Of a DNA stretch of 64,000 nucleotides, positions 16,973-27,800 are shown piece by piece. The stretch's first letter is position 1, and each line of letters begins with the position of its first letter. The notes under the pieces were generated by a model. It was given only the letters and a program-made list of their open reading frames with translations. It made no database searches and had not been told where the DNA came from. The DNA is taken from assembly GCA_964609695.1 (NCBI GenBank), contig CAZSSP010000008.1, positions 8,343 through 72,342 on the forward strand, given 5' to 3'. Made by a program: the position numbers and the translations under genes. Origin of the DNA: JAGNHS01 sp964609695. GTDB lineage: Bacteria; Bdellovibrionota; UBA2428.

Positions 16973-18471
16973 TGTTATTGTTTTTATCCCTTTTACTTAG
17001 CTGTAATTTGTTTGCAGAAAAAGATGTATTTCATGAGGGGCTTCAAAAAAGGTTATCTTTTATCTTTAAGGACCCTGAATTAAAGGGGATGAAGATTGGG
17101 GTTGAGGTTTTTTCCTTATCTCGTCAGGAGTCACTATATGAAACCAATAAAGAGGAGGCCCTCTCTCCAGCCTCAACCATTAAAATGCTCACCGCCCTTG
17201 TCGCTCTCAAACGTTTAGGACCAAATTTTACATTTGAAACTCAAGTTTTATACGATGGAAAACTCAGTGGTGGCGTTTTGCAGGGAGATATTTATCTGAA
17301 GGGTGGGGGCGATCCGCACTTAGTATCTGAGAGATTATATTTATTAGTTCAAGCACTCAAGAGATGGGATTTGAGAAAAATTACTGGAAATATAATAGTG
17401 GATGATAGCACCTTTGATTCTATTCATTTAGATGAAAATAGAATTCCAACAGAAACGGATCGTGCCTACAATGCTCCTGTCAGTGGATTAAATTTTAATT
17501 ACAATACAACGACTGTTTACTTTAGACCTGCTGATAAAGAGGGAGCTCCCCCTAAAGTGTATGTCGATCCTGATACTGGCTATATAGATATTGTTAATAA
17601 AGCGACGACTTCTAAACGTGGTTCGGCCTACCGCTTGGTGGCCAGTCGAGTGAAGGATAAAAATGGAGATAAAATCATTATTCAAGGGAGTATTCCCCTC
17701 GGCATAGCTGAGCAAAGAACTTTTTTTAATATCACCAAACCCTCTATTTATGCCGGAAGAGCTTTTAAATATTACTTAGAGCGCGAGGGAGTTTCTGTTG
17801 GAGGGAATACAATATTACAAAAAACAGCACCAGCGGATGCAAAGTCGCTTTATAGTTTTAGAAGCCTTCCCCTGCGAGACATCGTTATTTTAATGAATAA
17901 ATATTCTAATAATTTTATTGCGGATACTTTAGTCAAAACATTAGGACGAGAATTTAAATCAAAACCAGGGACAACTGAGAAGGGCCTCGAAGTGATTCGT
18001 GAAGAAGCCACTCGGATTGGAATCAATTATGGACCTTTTAAAGTTGTATCGGGTTCTGGTTTAACTCGTAATAATAGAATGAGCGCTCATCAGTTTATAC
18101 AGCTTCTTAATGCAGCGTATCTGGATTTCGATGTATTACCTGAACTTTTGTCTTCATTTCCAATTGCGGGAAAAGATGGAACCTTAGAAAAGAGAATGAA
18201 GGGAACTGAGGCCTTTGGAAAGCTCAGAGCTAAAACAGGAACTATTGATGGGGTTTCGACTTTAGTGGGCGTGGTGCAAAGTAAAGGTGGGGAAATGTTA
18301 GCCTTCTCGGTGCTTATAAACGATCCCAAGCAACGAAGTGCCGTAGGATTAAAACGGTGGGAGAATTATTTTGGACAAGCCCTGGCGAGTTATAATCGTA
18401 AGGTGATACTTGACGAGAAGCCTGAAAGCTTGCCAGATGTTATTGAGAGCAAAGACAACAATGCCAGATAG
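16960..18471 (+). CDS. dacB: D-alanyl-D-alanine carboxypeptidase/endopeptidase (PBP4, DacB family)
   Basis: A 503-residue periplasmic serine peptidase of the S13 family. A signal peptide (KASLLLFLSLLLSCNLFA) precedes the SxxK active site in LSPASTIKML (about residue 70). The SxN triad member is in MNKYSNNFIAD (about 310) and the KTG motif in LRAKTGTIDGV (about 425). A large insert between SxxK and SxN is typical of PBP4 domains II and III. It trims and cleaves D-Ala crosslinks in peptidoglycan; in predators such enzymes also modify prey wall, but nothing here shows that. It begins a tight dacB-rnj-dtd unit. Its start codon overlaps that of the divergent solute-binding gene. Confidence 0.95.
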   Translation: MKASLLLFLSLLLSCNLFAEKDVFHEGLQKRLSFIFKDPELKGMKIGVEVFSLSRQESLYETNKEEALSPASTIKMLTALVALKRLGPNFTFETQVLYDGKLSGGVLQGDIYLKGGGDPHLVSERLYLLVQALKRWDLRKITGNIIVDDSTFDSIHLDENRIPTETDRAYNAPVSGLNFNYNTTTVYFRPADKEGAPPKVYVDPDTGYIDIVNKATTSKRGSAYRLVASRVKDKNGDKIIIQGSIPLGIAEQRTFFNITKPSIYAGRAFKYYLEREGVSVGGNTILQKTAPADAKSLYSFRSLPLRDIVILMNKYSNNFIADTLVKTLGREFKSKPGTTEKGLEVIREEATRIGINYGPFKVVSGSGLTRNNRMSAHQFIQLLNAAYLDFDVLPELLSSFPIAGKDGTLEKRMKGTEAFGKLRAKTGTIDGVSTLVGVVQSKGGEMLAFSVLINDPKQRSAVGLKRWENYFGQALASYNRKVILDEKPESLPDVIESKDNNAR

Positions 18472-20221
18472 AAGCCAAGAGTTTTCGATAAAGCCCTTAG
18501 GTGGGCTGGGTGAAGTTGGCATGAATTGCATGCTTTATCGATTTGGTCGAAAGACTATTCCCATTGATTGTGGTGTTCTTTTTGCAGATACAAACAACTT
18601 TGGAATTGAGGCCCTCTTTCCTGATTTTAGAGAATTTTTAAAGACTGAGCCTGAAGCCTGGTTGATCACTCACGCGCATGAAGATCATATTGGCGCTATT
18701 CCTCATTTGTTCACATTAGTGGATTATTTAAAAGTTAAGGCACCAACTTTCTATGCTCCTCCTTTTGCGGCGTCTTTAATTCGTGAAAAAATGATGGACG
18801 ATCGATATCCCGATTTGCGACATCATTTGGATAAAGTTAAAAGTGTTGAGCTAAACTCTACGCTCGATATTGGAGATGTCTCTGTTACTTTTGTTGAAGT
18901 TAGACACAGCACTCCTGATTCCTGCGCCCTTTCTTTTTTGTGGAAAACTGATGGAAAAGATTTAAAAATTTTTCACTCAGCAGATTTTAAAATAGATCTT
19001 AACGAATTTGAGGATGGAGTAAAACCACTTAGTATTTTCAAAACTTTTGGAGAAGAGCGTCCTGATTTTTTAATGATGGATTCGACCAATGCGGATCGGG
19101 AAGGTCAGTCAGTTTCCGAGCGAGATATTATTCCGTTTTTGAAAAATGTTTTAGAGCATAGAAAAAATCGTATTTTTGTAACTCTTTTTTCTTCAAATGT
19201 TTATAGAATTGCGAGTTTAATTCAGGTGGCGGAAAGCCTAGGAAGAAAAGTGGCTGTTGCTGGAAGATCACTTCAAACGGCTCATCGTTTAGCCGTGGAT
19301 TTAAATTTATATCAAAAAATGCCTCATTTTCATGATTCAACATTAGTTGATGTTGAAATGATCAATCATTATCCAAAAGATAAACAGTTGATTATTTGTT
19401 CTGGTTCGCAAGGAGAAATCCGGAGTGTTTTGAGTCGAATAGCAGACGATTCTCATCAATCTCTAAAAATAGATGAAGGTGACCTTGTTCTTTTTAGTAG
19501 TAAGGTCATTCCTGGAAATGAAAGAATGATTCAGCGCCTGGTCAATGATCTTATGCGACAGGGAGCAAAAGTTCTATGGGCTGATCATGCTAAGACAGCA
19601 GCAGGGGGTCCAATACATGCCAGTGGGCATGCTCGACGTGCGGAGCTTCGCACTCTTGTTGATTTATTGAAGCCTCATAATTTTATTCCAATTCATGGAC
19701 AAGTTTATCAGATGAGCTTTTGTGCAGAGTTAGCATCTACTTGTGCCTCACATTGGCCCGACATGAAAATGAATCTTTTTACCCTAGAGAATTGCGATGA
19801 AATTATTTTTTCCTATCGTGATGGTGAATGGAAAAAGAATCAATTTTTTCCCTTGAAAGAAGAGCATCCTCCAAAAATGCTCAGATTTGAAAACTTTATA
19901 GCACCCAGTCGAGATCCTTTTCTTTGGCAAAGAAAACAAATGGCAAATAATGGAATGATTGCCGTGAGTGTAGATGGCTTAGCTTCTATTCGAGTGAGTT
20001 TACATGGTGTTTTCCCTGAATATATGGCAGGTCGAGCTCCTTTTGATGATCTTAAAAATGATGTGGAATCATTTATTCGGCAAAAAATAAAATCAGAAAA
20101 AGGACTCTCGTTGTCGGATCCTCAAAGTGAGGCCTATCTTTCTGAGGAACTTTCTCGTTTTATTAGAAAAAGTCTTAATATGAGACCCTTTTGTGTTGTT
20201 CATTTGGTGTCGTCGAAATGA
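18461..20221 (+). CDS. rnj: Ribonuclease J
   Basis: A 586-residue beta-CASP metallo-beta-lactamase ribonuclease. The ATG at 18461 lies inside the dacB end (11-bp overlap); the frame is open further upstream but the family begins near here with KPLGGLGEVGMNCM. Metal motif 2 is ITHAHEDHIGAIPH, motif 3 is VRHSTPDS, motif 4 HSADFKID, then MDSTNADREG and the beta-CASP region. NFIPIHGQVYQMS closes the core. The C-terminal domain (about 460-586) supports dimerisation. RNase J degrades and matures RNA with 5'-3' exo- and endonuclease activity. Coupling to dacB and dtd suggests cotranscription. Confidence 0.95.
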   Translation: MPDRSQEFSIKPLGGLGEVGMNCMLYRFGRKTIPIDCGVLFADTNNFGIEALFPDFREFLKTEPEAWLITHAHEDHIGAIPHLFTLVDYLKVKAPTFYAPPFAASLIREKMMDDRYPDLRHHLDKVKSVELNSTLDIGDVSVTFVEVRHSTPDSCALSFLWKTDGKDLKIFHSADFKIDLNEFEDGVKPLSIFKTFGEERPDFLMMDSTNADREGQSVSERDIIPFLKNVLEHRKNRIFVTLFSSNVYRIASLIQVAESLGRKVAVAGRSLQTAHRLAVDLNLYQKMPHFHDSTLVDVEMINHYPKDKQLIICSGSQGEIRSVLSRIADDSHQSLKIDEGDLVLFSSKVIPGNERMIQRLVNDLMRQGAKVLWADHAKTAAGGPIHASGHARRAELRTLVDLLKPHNFIPIHGQVYQMSFCAELASTCASHWPDMKMNLFTLENCDEIIFSYRDGEWKKNQFFPLKEEHPPKMLRFENFIAPSRDPFLWQRKQMANNGMIAVSVDGLASIRVSLHGVFPEYMAGRAPFDDLKNDVESFIRQKIKSEKGLSLSDPQSEAYLSEELSRFIRKSLNMRPFCVVHLVSSK

Positions 20222-20718
20222 AGGCCATAGTTCAAAGAGTCATAGGTAAAACTACTATTGATTCCACTTTGAATGGTGTGACTTCGCATGAAGAAATGTC
20301 TGATTATGGACTCCTTGTCCTTTTAGGTTGGGAAAAATCCGACGAGGAATTGGAGTCTAAAAAACTAGAAGCCAATGAAATTTGGCTGATGGAAAAAATT
20401 ATTGGTTTACGAATTTTTCCTGACGAAAATCAAAAAATGAATTGGAATCTTAAAACATTTTTAGAATCAAAGAATTTGCATTCTGGAGGTATACTTTGGG
20501 TACCTCAATTCACATTGTCGGCCACTTTAGATTCTGGTTTTAGACCTTCGTTTACAGGGGCCATGAATCCTCAGTTGGCGAGTGCACGTTTTTCTTACTG
20601 GCGAAAAAGAAGTCTCGAAGCCACTCAGCCTCTTAAAAGTATTTACGGAATATTTTCAGCCGATATGACGCTTTCCTTTAGTAATTGGGGCCCAGTCACT
20701 ATTCCTATTTCACGTTAA
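20218..20718 (+). CDS. dtd: D-aminoacyl-tRNA deacylase
   Basis: A 166-residue protein that removes D-amino acids, and glycine from tRNA-Ala, in the cytoplasm. It opens MKAIVQRV as the family does. The catalytic strand reads WVPQFTLSA, where most members have SQFTL; the Thr is kept and Ser is Pro. GFRPSFTGAMNP, FSADMTLSFSNWGPVTIPI and the GP dipeptide that gives the chirality filter are present. The ATG overlaps the rnj stop (ATGA, 20218-20221). A large palindrome follows at 20726-20939. Confidence 0.92.
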   Translation: MKAIVQRVIGKTTIDSTLNGVTSHEEMSDYGLLVLLGWEKSDEELESKKLEANEIWLMEKIIGLRIFPDENQKMNWNLKTFLESKNLHSGGILWVPQFTLSATLDSGFRPSFTGAMNPQLASARFSYWRKRSLEATQPLKSIYGIFSADMTLSFSNWGPVTIPISR

Positions 20719-20725
20719 GTCCTCC

Positions 20726-20939
20726 CCTCTTTAGAAGTATTGTGCGCTAAGAAACGGGCCTGAAGTATTTAGCATAAAAGCTATTAGTACCTATAAAATC
20801 AACAACTAGAGCATCTTGGGGTGAGCGAAGGGGCAGAGCCCCAAGCTTCAGGGGTCGCCCAAGCCGCTCTAGTTGTTGATTTTATAGGTTTGAATTGATT
20901 TCCAGGCCCGTTTCTTAGCGCACAATACTTCTAAAGAGG
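20726..20939. repeat. Palindromic element A (nested perfect inverted repeats)
   Basis: The outer arms 20726-20762 and 20903-20939 are perfect 37-bp reverse complements. Inside them 20789-20812 and 20866-20889 form a second perfect 24-bp pair. The 53-bp core (20813-20865) is GC-rich, contains CTTGGGGT and AGAGCCCCAAG, and itself folds. The element lies between convergent dtd and the 1233-residue membrane protein. It could act as a bidirectional terminator, but its length and perfection exceed what termination needs. Its core resembles those of the elements at 28874-28997 and 39209-39449. Confidence 0.85.
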
Positions 20940-20979
20940 ATGAGGTGAAATAATGCAAAATAGGTCGAGTTTAAATAAG

Positions 20980-23900
20980 CTAAGGTAATAGTTTTTGGCT
21001 GCAAAAGGCTTTTGATAGAGGTTCAGTAACGGCTTTTGTGGCACTTTTTATTTTTTTACTCACATATTCGTAGGGTTTTTTTCCAAGAAGAATATAAAAA
21101 AGACCGTAAAGCCCAGCCTGAAGAGCGGCATTTGAAAGTAAAAATTGTCCGGTGAGTTCATCGGGGCGAAATGATTTGTCGACTAGGGGGACGGCTAAAG
21201 CTGTAGTTAATATCGAGGCTCCTGCGATGAGAGCCTTTTGGAACCATGGATTGATTTTAGTGGCTTGGGGTGGGTTGAATATAGCGTGTTTTAAAAGCGC
21301 GTCTCCGCTAAGTTGAATGTTTTCACTTTTAAAAAATTCCAAGAGTCTTTGCTCGGCTCTTTCGGTGGCCAAAGTGTCTTTTTCTTGTCGAGCAAAGAGG
21401 AGATCTCTTACGGCCTCTAAATAAGGTCGTGTTTTTTCGTCGTTTAAATTTTTCTGGAATTCATCATTTTTTAAAAGTGAATCTGTAAACTCCTCTTTAA
21501 AACTTGGATCATTGAGCATGAGACCGAATAGTGAGTCGTAACCTTCGCCAAGTAGGGTGTCGTTTTTGAGGCGAATTCCTTGAGCCACTTTTTCTTTGGC
21601 TTCAATAAAGCTTGCGTTAAAGGCTTTGACCTTGTCTTCATTGCCTTGTGTAGCTACGTAAATAAGTTTCCATGGCCAATTGTAAACCCAATTTGTTGAG
21701 ATGAATGTGTATAAAAAAGCTCGAACGGCATCTTCAAATCCTTGGCCCCCTGCTGTGAGGCGAATAGAAAATCCTAAGAGAACATAAAAATGGACGCAGG
21801 CCAATCGACTTACAAAATCTCTAACATAAACTCCGCCAAGGTCAGAACGTTTTGGATGAAGTGAGCTAATTCCATTTTTAATACTTTGCCAAAAGCTTTC
21901 GGCTTTTTCTTGAATTTCTCCAGTGGAATTACGACTTGCTAAAGCTCCGCTGGCGCTTTCGTAGGGTTGGTAATTAGAGTCCGCAAAAGGCATGTCTTGA
22001 TAAAAGACTAAGGTGTTGTTTGAGGAAGATCCTATAAGGTGGTCCATTCCATTATAAACAACATCGTATAGTTGTTCTCGGTTTGTATATAAGTTGAAGA
22101 TGTTTCCATGAATGTCAGCGGCTAAAGTTTTAGCATGAGCGGGATCGGCTAGTTTTGTGACGTCGGCACGAGCACCATAAAAACTAGAGTAAAAAATTGT
22201 GAGTCCTTGATCGATCATGTAGGCCCAGCTGACTTGTCGAGTGGTGAAATCAGTGGGAATAGCAGTTTTTAGAAACTCGTGTTCAAATTTTCCGTGATCG
22301 GCCATCCAAGTGACCAATGGTTTTGTCATACTTTTGCTTTTATTTGAAAAAGCAAAAAGGAGTCTGTCCCATTTTAATTTTAATGTGCTTCTTTTGGACA
22401 AAGTCTCAGAGAGATCCAGAGACTCTTTAAACATCTTGGCGAATTGATCCGGGGCTAGCGCTTCAATTTGTCCAGAGGCTAATTCGTCGTGTTTTAAAAG
22501 TTTTGATGCAATTCGGCTTTTGAGTTCGAGCCATTCTGTTTGAGACTCAGAATTCTCTAAAAATTCTTTTACGGCTTTGTTTTGATTTTCGCCCGACATG
22601 AAGTCTAAGAGTTTTTGAGGGCTCACTTTGTATTTTTCACTAATAATAAGAAGAGCGAATAGATTGGAGAGTCTTTCGGCATTCTTTTTTTGAAGGGATA
22701 AAGCTAAAAGTATTTTTTCCTTTTCAGAAGATTTTTTAGTGGATCCAGGAATGTTAAATCCAGCAAAGTGATTGTGTTCGAGTTTAAGTATTTTACCAAG
22801 CTCGGAGTCTTTATTGATTTTTTTAAATGGATTGATGCCTCTTCTAATGGCTGGAAAAAGAAATTTCTGTCGAAAAGCTTTGTCGAGAATGGCGTGTTGT
22901 ATGGGTAGGGTTATCCAACTGCAGACACGCATGCCTACGGTTAAAATTCTTTTGCTAACTCCCATTTCTGCATAAATATCGTGCTTTTCTTGTAGTAGAG
23001 CGCTGAGTTTTGGGGCCCATCCACGTGTCCATTTAGCAAAATTACGAAGAAGTGGAACACTGGCCCAAGATAAGAAAAGCCCAAGGGGAAGGGTGCCGAT
23101 GAGGCACGTAATACTCATGATTAATGGAAGCCTATATTCTGCGTTGGCCCAAATATCAGAGGGCCAAAAACTATAGATCCAATTCATGATTTGAAGTTGT
23201 TTGGCGTAGTCGAGTGTTTGTTTGATGTTTTCTGGAGCGGCTTGGTAACCTATCAGAGAGGCGGCCCCTAAACCCAACATTGTTCCAAGGCCCATAAACG
23301 CTTTTCTGGCTTTTCGAGCGATATTGGCTTTTTCACTCTGCCCGACAACGGACAACCAAGTTTCCTCGTAGTTTTTGTTATTCTGAGACTCTTGATCAAG
23401 CTTTTCTATGAATTCTTCACTATGTTTAAATCCGCTTCTATCATGCTTTGATTCAAGCTGAGCCTTAGCAAAGCCACTGATTTCGTCGAATTGTTTTTGC
23501 CATTCCTCAGGCCTAACAAGATCAAAATTACGTTTTTTAAGAAGCTCAGTGGCTTTATATCGACCAAGAAATTGAGAAAGGGTTGAAGGTGAGAAATTGT
23601 TGATAGCACCGCGTTCGTCTTTATTGAGAGAGCTTAAGGATGGAAGTTGTCTTTGGCTAAGCCATGTTTCTACGAGCTCGGCCTGTTCTTCGGGAGGCGC
23701 TAGGTTGAGGTAGGCCAGAAAACCTAACCATGAAAGCACGAGGATGCCTTCTTGAACTTTTTCATAAGTCACATTTTTTGAGAGGATCGCGTGGAGGTGG
23801 CGATCTCCTTGAGAATTTTCTGAATACACTAAGGTGTCTTTAGAGGAGATGATCAGTTCACCATTGTCGTTTTTAGGAAGAATGATTTTATCATGATCGG

Positions 23901-24681
23901 GGTGTTCGGAGTTGAGTTCTTCAAAGGGTTTGAAGCCAGGATGCCGAAAATTAATTTTAATTTGGTAGCCTTCTTCAGTTTTAACCGGGATGTCTTTGGC
24001 TAAATTTTGAAAAATTGGAATTGGAGCCTTAAAGAGAGAGACTCTGCTTAAAATAAACTTATCAATGGCAGAGAGTTGTCCCTTAGAGCTTAAAATGAGT
24101 AAGTGTTCCTCGTCTTCAGTAAAGCTAGCTACGTCGATATTATGAATTTCGTGTCGAGCAGTGACCCTTCCATTTTTGATGGCTAAAAAAGATAAAACAC
24201 GATTTTCAGAATTATAGGACGTTTCAATTTTATTAAAACTGACTAAAGGTATTTCTAGTTGATCATTTTTAAGGGAATATTCTTGCTCGTTTATAAAGAG
24301 TTTTTGCTCGCCTAAGTGAAAGAAATCACGGCGTTCAGCTTCCAATTGATCGATTTTACCGGCCTCAATAAGGTTAAGGCCATCATCAATGGCCAGTTGA
24401 GTTTTTTGAATACCAGCGTCTCTTTGTTTATTTTCTAATAACTTTAGAAATACTTCATCAAAGGTTGGGTAAGTGAGTGGGAGTTCTGGTTGGAAAAGTT
24501 CTTGAGGGGGAGGAGTGCTTTGAGTCGAAGGTGTTTGTGGGTCAGCAGCATGAACTAAGAATCCGCCGCTGGGCAAAGGCACCAGAAGGCAAAGAATCCA
24601 AGCTAAGAGCTTTGTGAATGGATTACGGCTTTGTGTTGCCAAATCAACTAATGAAAATTGATATTTTTTCCCGACTTTCAC
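20980..24681 (-). CDS. Giant polytopic membrane protein of unknown function (paralog 1)
   Basis: A 1233-residue protein that I cannot assign to a known family. An N-terminal hydrophobic segment (about 24-42) ending VHAAD is a signal peptide. Residues about 45-440 form an exported, charged, soluble-looking domain. Transmembrane pairs are predicted near 462-485, 500-545, 950-1010 and 1145-1215. Conserved landmarks shared with the next gene include QNW/MNWIYSFWP, NPFKKINKDSELGK, GKFEHEFLKTAIPT, ARADVTKL and SLHPKRSDLGGVYVRDF. It starts at GTG 24681, directly after an in-frame stop; the ribosome site is weak. It lies 125 bp downstream of its larger paralog, in the same direction. Confidence 0.75.
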   Translation of the reverse strand: MKVGKKYQFSLVDLATQSRNPFTKLLAWILCLLVPLPSGGFLVHAADPQTPSTQSTPPPQELFQPELPLTYPTFDEVFLKLLENKQRDAGIQKTQLAIDDGLNLIEAGKIDQLEAERRDFFHLGEQKLFINEQEYSLKNDQLEIPLVSFNKIETSYNSENRVLSFLAIKNGRVTARHEIHNIDVASFTEDEEHLLILSSKGQLSAIDKFILSRVSLFKAPIPIFQNLAKDIPVKTEEGYQIKINFRHPGFKPFEELNSEHPDHDKIILPKNDNGELIISSKDTLVYSENSQGDRHLHAILSKNVTYEKVQEGILVLSWLGFLAYLNLAPPEEQAELVETWLSQRQLPSLSSLNKDERGAINNFSPSTLSQFLGRYKATELLKKRNFDLVRPEEWQKQFDEISGFAKAQLESKHDRSGFKHSEEFIEKLDQESQNNKNYEETWLSVVGQSEKANIARKARKAFMGLGTMLGLGAASLIGYQAAPENIKQTLDYAKQLQIMNWIYSFWPSDIWANAEYRLPLIMSITCLIGTLPLGLFLSWASVPLLRNFAKWTRGWAPKLSALLQEKHDIYAEMGVSKRILTVGMRVCSWITLPIQHAILDKAFRQKFLFPAIRRGINPFKKINKDSELGKILKLEHNHFAGFNIPGSTKKSSEKEKILLALSLQKKNAERLSNLFALLIISEKYKVSPQKLLDFMSGENQNKAVKEFLENSESQTEWLELKSRIASKLLKHDELASGQIEALAPDQFAKMFKESLDLSETLSKRSTLKLKWDRLLFAFSNKSKSMTKPLVTWMADHGKFEHEFLKTAIPTDFTTRQVSWAYMIDQGLTIFYSSFYGARADVTKLADPAHAKTLAADIHGNIFNLYTNREQLYDVVYNGMDHLIGSSSNNTLVFYQDMPFADSNYQPYESASGALASRNSTGEIQEKAESFWQSIKNGISSLHPKRSDLGGVYVRDFVSRLACVHFYVLLGFSIRLTAGGQGFEDAVRAFLYTFISTNWVYNWPWKLIYVATQGNEDKVKAFNASFIEAKEKVAQGIRLKNDTLLGEGYDSLFGLMLNDPSFKEEFTDSLLKNDEFQKNLNDEKTRPYLEAVRDLLFARQEKDTLATERAEQRLLEFFKSENIQLSGDALLKHAIFNPPQATKINPWFQKALIAGASILTTALAVPLVDKSFRPDELTGQFLLSNAALQAGLYGLFYILLGKKPYEYVSKKIKSATKAVTEPLSKAFCSQKLLP

Positions 24682-24806
24682 CTCTTAAGTGCTAGGCTCC
24701 TTCCCATTAAAAATTCAGAACTTTGGGAATATCGTATTAAGAACATTTACACAAATTTGTAAAGAAACTTTAAGAACGCGGTGAATTTTTTTTTCGAAAA
24801 ATTTCC

Positions 24807-27800
24807 TTATTTTTTATCGGGTTCTTTAGTGTTTACAAGTGGCTCTTCACAATTTGCTGAAGCCGCACCAGGTGTATTGCTTTGATCGCTCGAGTTGCTG
24901 TCAGAATTAGACTTTTTAGAAAAAAGATTTCTGATCCAGGCAAACTTGCTTTGTAATTTGGCGTAACCCTTAGCACTTAAGAAAGCGTTAAATCCAGTAT
25001 AGAGAGCCACGGATATTGCAGCCCAACTTGCAATGTATCCATTGGTTAATTCTTCAGGATGGAAAGATTTTACCGACATTGGAACGGCCATAATTGTAGT
25101 TGAAATGGCCGCTACCCAAGTTAAAAATTTAGAGTAATTAGGATTTGCTTTAGTGGCTGAGGGGGGATTTTGAATGGCATATTCTAATAACTCTTGGCCC
25201 GAAGATCTAAAGATTTCTTTAATGACGTCGTCAGGCAGCTCTCCTTCGTAAAGAGCTCTTAAAGCTTCTTTTGCTTGAGCTATATTTTCATCTTTATTCT
25301 CTTTGCTTTGTAGTGCCTTGGCATAGTTAACAATGGCTTGAATGGCGTTTTGGCCATCAGGATCTTTTGTAAATATTTCTAAAGATTCAGAATCTACTTC
25401 TTTGGCCGCAGATTCTTTAAATTTAGGATTCTTTTGCAAAAGAGCGAATAAGGACTCGTATCCTTGGCCTAAAAGAGCGTCGTCTTTAAGGCGAATCCCT
25501 TGGGCAATTTTTTCTTTGGCTGCGGTGAATTCATTTGAAAACGAATGAAGCTTCTCTTCTTCGCCTTCGATGGCACAGAAAATCATGTCCCAGGGCCAGC
25601 CGTAATACCAAAGGCCAGCAATCCATGAGTAGAGGAAGCCACGAGTAGCCATTTCTAGGTCGGCTCCGCCGATCATCATTCTAAAAACTAGAGCCATTAG
25701 TATTGAGAACTGTATAGTGCCTAAGCGTCTGATAAAGCCACGCATGTAGACGCCACCAATGTCAGATCGAGCTGGATGAAGAGCCTTAATTCCTTCAACG
25801 TTAGCTCGCCAGAAGCTCTCAACTTTTTCACGGATGCCACCCTTGGCATCGCGCGAAGCGATTTGTCCGCTTGCCGTTTCGAAAGGTAAATAAGATTCAT
25901 CAACAACGGGAGGGTTTTTGTAGAATACGAGTGTTTTAGCTGCACCAGCCGTTAAGAAGTGAGCTAATACGTTTGTCATAACATCGTAAGTTCTTGGAGA
26001 GGGGGTCCATAAATTTAAAAGACTACCGTGAGGATCGGCTGAAAGGTCGCTTTCTCGGGGAGTTCCGAGTTTTTTCATGTCAGCTCGGCCACCCCAAAGA
26101 GCGGGATACCCTACCACGATGATGTGGTCGAAAATGAATTCCCAAGTCACCTGACGAGTGATGAGTTCTGTAGGAACTACAGTTTTTAAGAATTCATGCT
26201 CGTATTTACCGAAGCTCGCAGCCCATTCAACAAGAGGCTTTTTACGTCTTTGAACAAAAGCATTAAATCGATTTTTAAGTTTAGAAACTGAAGAATTGAA
26301 TCCGCTTCGTTCGTTAATTTCGCGAGATTTAGCGCGAGCTAATTGATAAAAGCTGACAAGATCACTTGGATTGATACTAGTGAGATCGTCGTATTGAGCA
26401 AAATTTTCCATTTTAGTGAATTCATCAGAGAGTTCACTGGATAAATGAAACCATTCATTTTCTAGCTTGGGGTCTTTGAAGAGCTCATTAAGTTTTTCGG
26501 CTTTTACATCGCCCGACATATACATGAGTAATGTGGCTGGATCGACGTTTTCGCGTTCAGACACGACCATGATGGCCAAAAGATCAGCCATTCTAATGGC
26601 GAGACCTTTAGTTTTAATAAGTGCAGTTAGAGCGTTACTTTTATCGCGTCGTTTTTGAGCGTAGTCTGTGAAAGATTCTTCTTTAAGTTGTTCTTTCGTT
26701 TTGGCTTTTAGTTCAGGGTCAGCATCGACAATAGCCTGAGCTCTTTTTTGTCGAGTTTTTTCGAGATCTTCTCGAATATAAGGAATAGCTAAAGCTCCTT
26801 TGGAATTTCGTGCTCGCTCTGTCATTTGAGCTATCTCGGCGTCGTCTTGAGCCTTGAGGCTATCAATGACTCGAGCCAAATTGGAGGCTACACGTTGAGC
26901 GTCTTGAGCTTTAGCGGCTTCGTATCTATCTTTGTCGTTTTGTGATTTGAGAGGATTTTCAACGCCAAGGCGAAGGTCTTTTTCTAGGCCAATTTTTCTT
27001 CCAATAGCGGAATCGGCCTTAACTTTTTTAAAGGGATTGAATCCTTGTTTAAGAACCGGGAAAAACGATTTTTGTTTTAAGCAAGTATCAATGAGGGCGT
27101 GTTGAATGGGCAGAATTCCCCAAGCATAAACTCGCATTCCAGCCACGAGGATTCGTTGCCATGTGCTCAGATTATCTTTTCGAATCATTCCAGCAATCCA
27201 AGAGACTCCCATGGCTAATGGAATGACGCCCATAAGTGCAATCGAACTATAAAGTAGGGGCATACGATAAACTTCATTGCTGAGAACTTCACCGGGCCAA
27301 AAGCTATAAAGCCAGTTAACACCGTTAATGGCGTGATTGTAGAGATTCGGCGCACCGTTTTTTAGAGCATCAGCTAAGTAGCCATCTTTTAGAGATTGAA
27401 TTCCGTAGTAAGCACCGGCACCCAGTCCTGCGATGCCTCCAAGAGTGATAAAAGATTTTTTCACTTTATCCATCATGTGAATGCGTTCTTTTTCACCAAC
27501 AACAGTTCTCCACACAGTAGTGAAATCTCCACTGGCAAGCGCGGCTTGATATTTGTTTTGATCTTCGCGACTTAAGCGAGATCCGTTGATATCGTGTTTG
27601 TTATTGAGCTGTTCGCGTGCACGATTACGAATTTCTTCGTATTGATTTTGCCAGTCCGTTAGAGTGACGGCGTCGAAATTTCTTTTGGCTAATTCTGTAT
27701 TGCTTTTAGCGTGGTTCACGAATCCAGCAATTTGTTCGGGTGAAAAGGCTTCGAGAGCTCTTCTGACGGGGGTGTCGAGATCTCCAAGGGTGGGGAGTGC